A stretch of 6,060 bases of DNA from CAYYMX01 sp964473045. Lineage in GTDB: Bacteria > Pseudomonadota > Alphaproteobacteria > Methylaequorales > Methylaequoraceae. This document shows positions 4,571 through 6,060 of the stretch, piece by piece. Position numbers and translations under genes: made by a program. The stretch is from NCBI GenBank assembly GCA_964473045.1, contig CAYYMX010000084.1, positions 1 to 6,060 on the forward strand. The letters are read 5' to 3'. The notes beneath the pieces were generated by a model, which saw nothing but the letters and a program-made list of their open reading frames with translations, made no database searches and was not told where the DNA came from. Each line of letters opens with the position of its first letter. The first letter of the stretch is position 1.

Positions 4571-5199
4571 AAAATCTACCCAAGTTCTATAATAGCTTAA
4601 AAGAAATAGAAAAAGAAATTTATTTATCACTAAGTAAAGGTGTCAAAGAGAGAGAATCTAATTTCCACAAGGCCGTCTTGGCAACAACAAATCTAGAAAA
4701 TAAACCTGAAGCTAGAACAGTAGTACTCAGAAATTTTGAAAAAAAAAAACTAGCTTTAAGTATTCATAGTGATCACAGAGCAAATAAGGTTGTGGAATTA
4801 AATAATAATAACAATGTTAGTTTATTGTTTTATGATGAGGAAAAAAAAATTCAACTTAGAATTAGAGGATGGACTCAAGTTCTTAAGTCAGAAAAAAAAT
4901 CATGGAACAAACTATCAAATTGGTCAAAAAGATGTTATTTGACAGATATTTCACCAGGTGTACGTTCCAACAAACCAACCTCTGGTTTTGCAAAAAAACA
5001 TTCGCTTCATCCTCCCAATGAAAATGAAGCCAGTGCAGGGTTAGAAAATTTCTGTTCAATTATTGTTTGGGCAAATCAGATTGAATGGCTTTATTTGGCA
5101 AGTCAAGGTCACAGAAGGGCAATCTTCAATATTCTAAGAAATGTGTATAACGAATCTTATAAGGTTAAAAAAATTGACGCAAAATGGTTAGTTCCATAA
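4567..5199 (+). CDS. Pyridoxamine 5'-phosphate oxidase-family FMN-binding protein
   Basis: The 210-residue protein is a split-barrel flavoprotein relative of PdxH. Recognisable parts are PEARTVVLRNF (47-57) and SDHRANKVVEL (68-78), matching the FMN-phosphate-binding strands of the family, then VSLLFYD (84-90), IQLRIRG (95-101), and a C-terminal GHRRAIF (181-187) with final WLVP. True PdxH ends in an R-x-H-D-R element plus ERLAP-like tail. Here that is replaced by GHRR and WLVP, as in the pyridoxamine-phosphate-oxidase-like proteins that are often annotated but rarely tested. I therefore do not assign pdxH; pyridoxal phosphate synthesis or another FMN-dependent reaction are both possible. A run of five Asn (79-83) comes from an AAT/AAC repeat. 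It overlaps rlmB by 4 nt and the next gene by 16 nt, so the three are probably co-translated. Confidence 0.82.
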   Translation: MKNLPKFYNSLKEIEKEIYLSLSKGVKERESNFHKAVLATTNLENKPEARTVVLRNFEKKKLALSIHSDHRANKVVELNNNNNVSLLFYDEEKKIQLRIRGWTQVLKSEKKSWNKLSNWSKRCYLTDISPGVRSNKPTSGFAKKHSLHPPNENEASAGLENFCSIIVWANQIEWLYLASQGHRRAIFNILRNVYNESYKVKKIDAKWLVP

Positions 5200-5828
5200 T
5201 TAATCAAAAAAAACTTTTTTTAGAGTTTTGCCTAATTTATTTTTTTATTCCACTGATAATAACAATTAACTTTAGGGAGTTTTTTTTTCTTCCTTCCTTA
5301 TTAATTGTTTTTTTAATATCAATAATATTATTAAAATTAGATAAAAACTTTAATTTTAGAAAACTTTTAAAAAAGATTTTTTGGAAAATAGTTTTAAAAA
5401 GTTTTTTTGCATTTTTTACTTTTATTTTTGTTTACATTCTATTTTTAGATAAAAATCTACTTTTTCAACTACCAATTAATAACCCTAGAATTTGGGTATT
5501 AGCAATAGTTATTTACCCTGTAGTTTCAGTAATACCTCAAGAATTTATTTTCAGAGTTTTATTTTATCAAAGATATGAAAAACTTTTCTCATTTGAAAAA
5601 AATTATGTAATTTTAATCAACTCAATTACATTTGGATTCTCACACATTGTGTTCACAAATTTTCATTCAATAATTTTATCTACCCTAGCCTCAACAATCT
5701 TTTCAATTGCGTACCTCAGAAATTCTTTTTTCACATGTATCATTGTTCATAGCCTAGCTGGTCAGTTGATTTTCACATTGGGATTGGGGAAGTATTTTTT
5801 TAATGGAACAATCGGTCTAATCAATTAA
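5184..5828 (+). CDS. CPBP-family intramembrane protease homologue
   Basis: This 214-residue, strongly hydrophobic protein has about six or seven membrane spans (roughly 11-28, 33-51, 68-88, 103-118, 141-158, 161-178, 184-200). It fits the CPBP (CAAX protease and bacteriocin-processing, Rce1/Abi) family. The three motifs are QEFIFR (119-124; canonical EExxxR), F-x-x-x-H at Phe150-His154 (FGFSH), and H-x-x-x-G at 189-193 (canonical HxxxN/D), followed by FTLGLGKYFFNGT. The first Glu is Gln and the last Asn is Gly. From memory, similar PQE-x-x-FR and H-x-x-x-G forms with the GLG-x-YF tail occur in a bacterial subfamily, so this may be a subfamily trait rather than decay. Substrate unknown. The ATG lies inside the previous gene, and the 3' end overlaps msrA by 8 nt. 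Confidence 0.8.
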   Translation: MVSSIINQKKLFLEFCLIYFFIPLIITINFREFFFLPSLLIVFLISIILLKLDKNFNFRKLLKKIFWKIVLKSFFAFFTFIFVYILFLDKNLLFQLPINNPRIWVLAIVIYPVVSVIPQEFIFRVLFYQRYEKLFSFEKNYVILINSITFGFSHIVFTNFHSIILSTLASTIFSIAYLRNSFFTCIIVHSLAGQLIFTLGLGKYFFNGTIGLIN

Positions 5829-6060
5829 AATAATTAACACCCAAACCTGAAAGTGCACAATAACCAGACGGGTTTTTTTGTAGATATTTTTGATGATACT
5901 CTTCAGCAAAAAAAAAATTTTTTAACAATCCTATTTCAGTCTTAATTGAACCAAAATCATTTTCAGAAAGAATATTTTGAAACTTAAGCTTTGTTGATTG
6001 AGCTAATTTGAGATCATCATTTGATTCCAAGAAAATTGCTGAACGATATTGAGTTCCAAA
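5821..6060 (-). CDS. msrA: Peptide methionine sulfoxide reductase MsrA, C-terminal part (runs off the window)
   Basis: MsrA reduces the S-epimer of methionine sulfoxide in free or protein-bound Met. The window holds the last 79 codons; the frame is open to the right edge. It reads GTQYRSAIF near the edge, then FFFAEEYHQKYLQKNPSGYC, ending ALSGLGVNYFN, which matches the C-terminal half of MsrA. The Cys in GYC is the usual resolving cysteine; the second recycling Cys of the E. coli type is Asn here, a common two-cysteine form. The GCFW active-site region lies outside the window. A TTG near 6030 is not the start, because clear MsrA sequence continues upstream of it. It converges on the CPBP gene with an 8-nt overlap. 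Confidence 0.95.
   Translation of the reverse strand, partial: FGTQYRSAIFLESNDDLKLAQSTKLKFQNILSENDFGSIKTEIGLLKNFFFAEEYHQKYLQKNPSGYCALSGLGVNYFN

Noticed and set aside
5205..5222. A-run followed by T-run resembling a terminator after the PNPOx-like gene
   Set aside because: It lies inside the coding start of the CPBP gene (Lys-Lys-Leu-Phe codons), has no loop or GC stem, and the genes overlap.
6000..6030. TTG start giving a 69-residue separate protein at the right edge
   Set aside because: Upstream codons in the same frame encode the conserved MsrA segment GTQYRSAIF, so this is the interior of msrA.
1..6060. Search by eye for CRISPR arrays, insertion sequences, phage genes or toxin-antitoxin pairs
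   Set aside because: I saw no repeated spacer-like units, transposase motifs, terminal inverted repeats or small paired genes; the window is almost fully explained by housekeeping genes.

Overview
The window is AT-rich, densely packed bacterial DNA, probably from a streamlined marine alphaproteobacterium of the SAR11/Pelagibacterales or HIMB59/AEGEAN-169 kind. Three things point there: the alphaproteobacterial style of L11, L10 and NusG; the order rlmB / tRNA-Tyr / tRNA-Gly / tRNA-Trp / secE-nusG-rplKAJL; and the tiny intergenic gaps and overlapping genes. The lineage is inferred from gene order and protein flavour, not from a search.

Left part (1-2610, minus strand): the secE-nusG-rplK-rplA-rplJ-rplL transcription and ribosomal-protein operon, read right to left. 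It leaves the window inside rplL, where rpoB would normally follow. nusG/rplK/rplA/rplJ/rplL are tightly spaced or overlap, except for a 114-nt leader before rplJ. That leader carries a candidate hairpin and a strong Shine-Dalgarno in front of a TTG start.

Middle (2611-3853): an 81-bp divergent promoter region separates secE from a plus-strand class III sirtuin (cobB-like deacylase). The sirtuin stop codon directly abuts the CCA end of a minus-strand tRNA-Trp. Five bases further lies tRNA-Gly(UCC), then a 122-bp spacer, then tRNA-Tyr(GUA). In the usual proteobacterial arrangement tuf sits between these tRNAs and tRNA-Trp leads into secE. Here tuf is absent and the sirtuin gene separates the tRNAs from secE.

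Right part (3854-6060): a plus-strand cluster with overlapping ends (rlmB-like 23S rRNA 2'-O-methyltransferase, an FMN-binding pyridoxamine-phosphate-oxidase-like protein, and a CPBP-type intramembrane protease homologue). It meets the 3' part of a minus-strand msrA (methionine sulfoxide reductase A), overlapping it tail to tail by 8 nt.

Most of the window is core translation machinery. I see no mobile element, CRISPR array, phage gene or obviously new system. The points worth a second look are the rearranged tRNA/tuf/secE locus, the zero-gap convergent sirtuin/tRNA-Trp junction, the rplJ leader with its TTG start, and the variant active-site motifs in the PNPOx-like and CPBP proteins.
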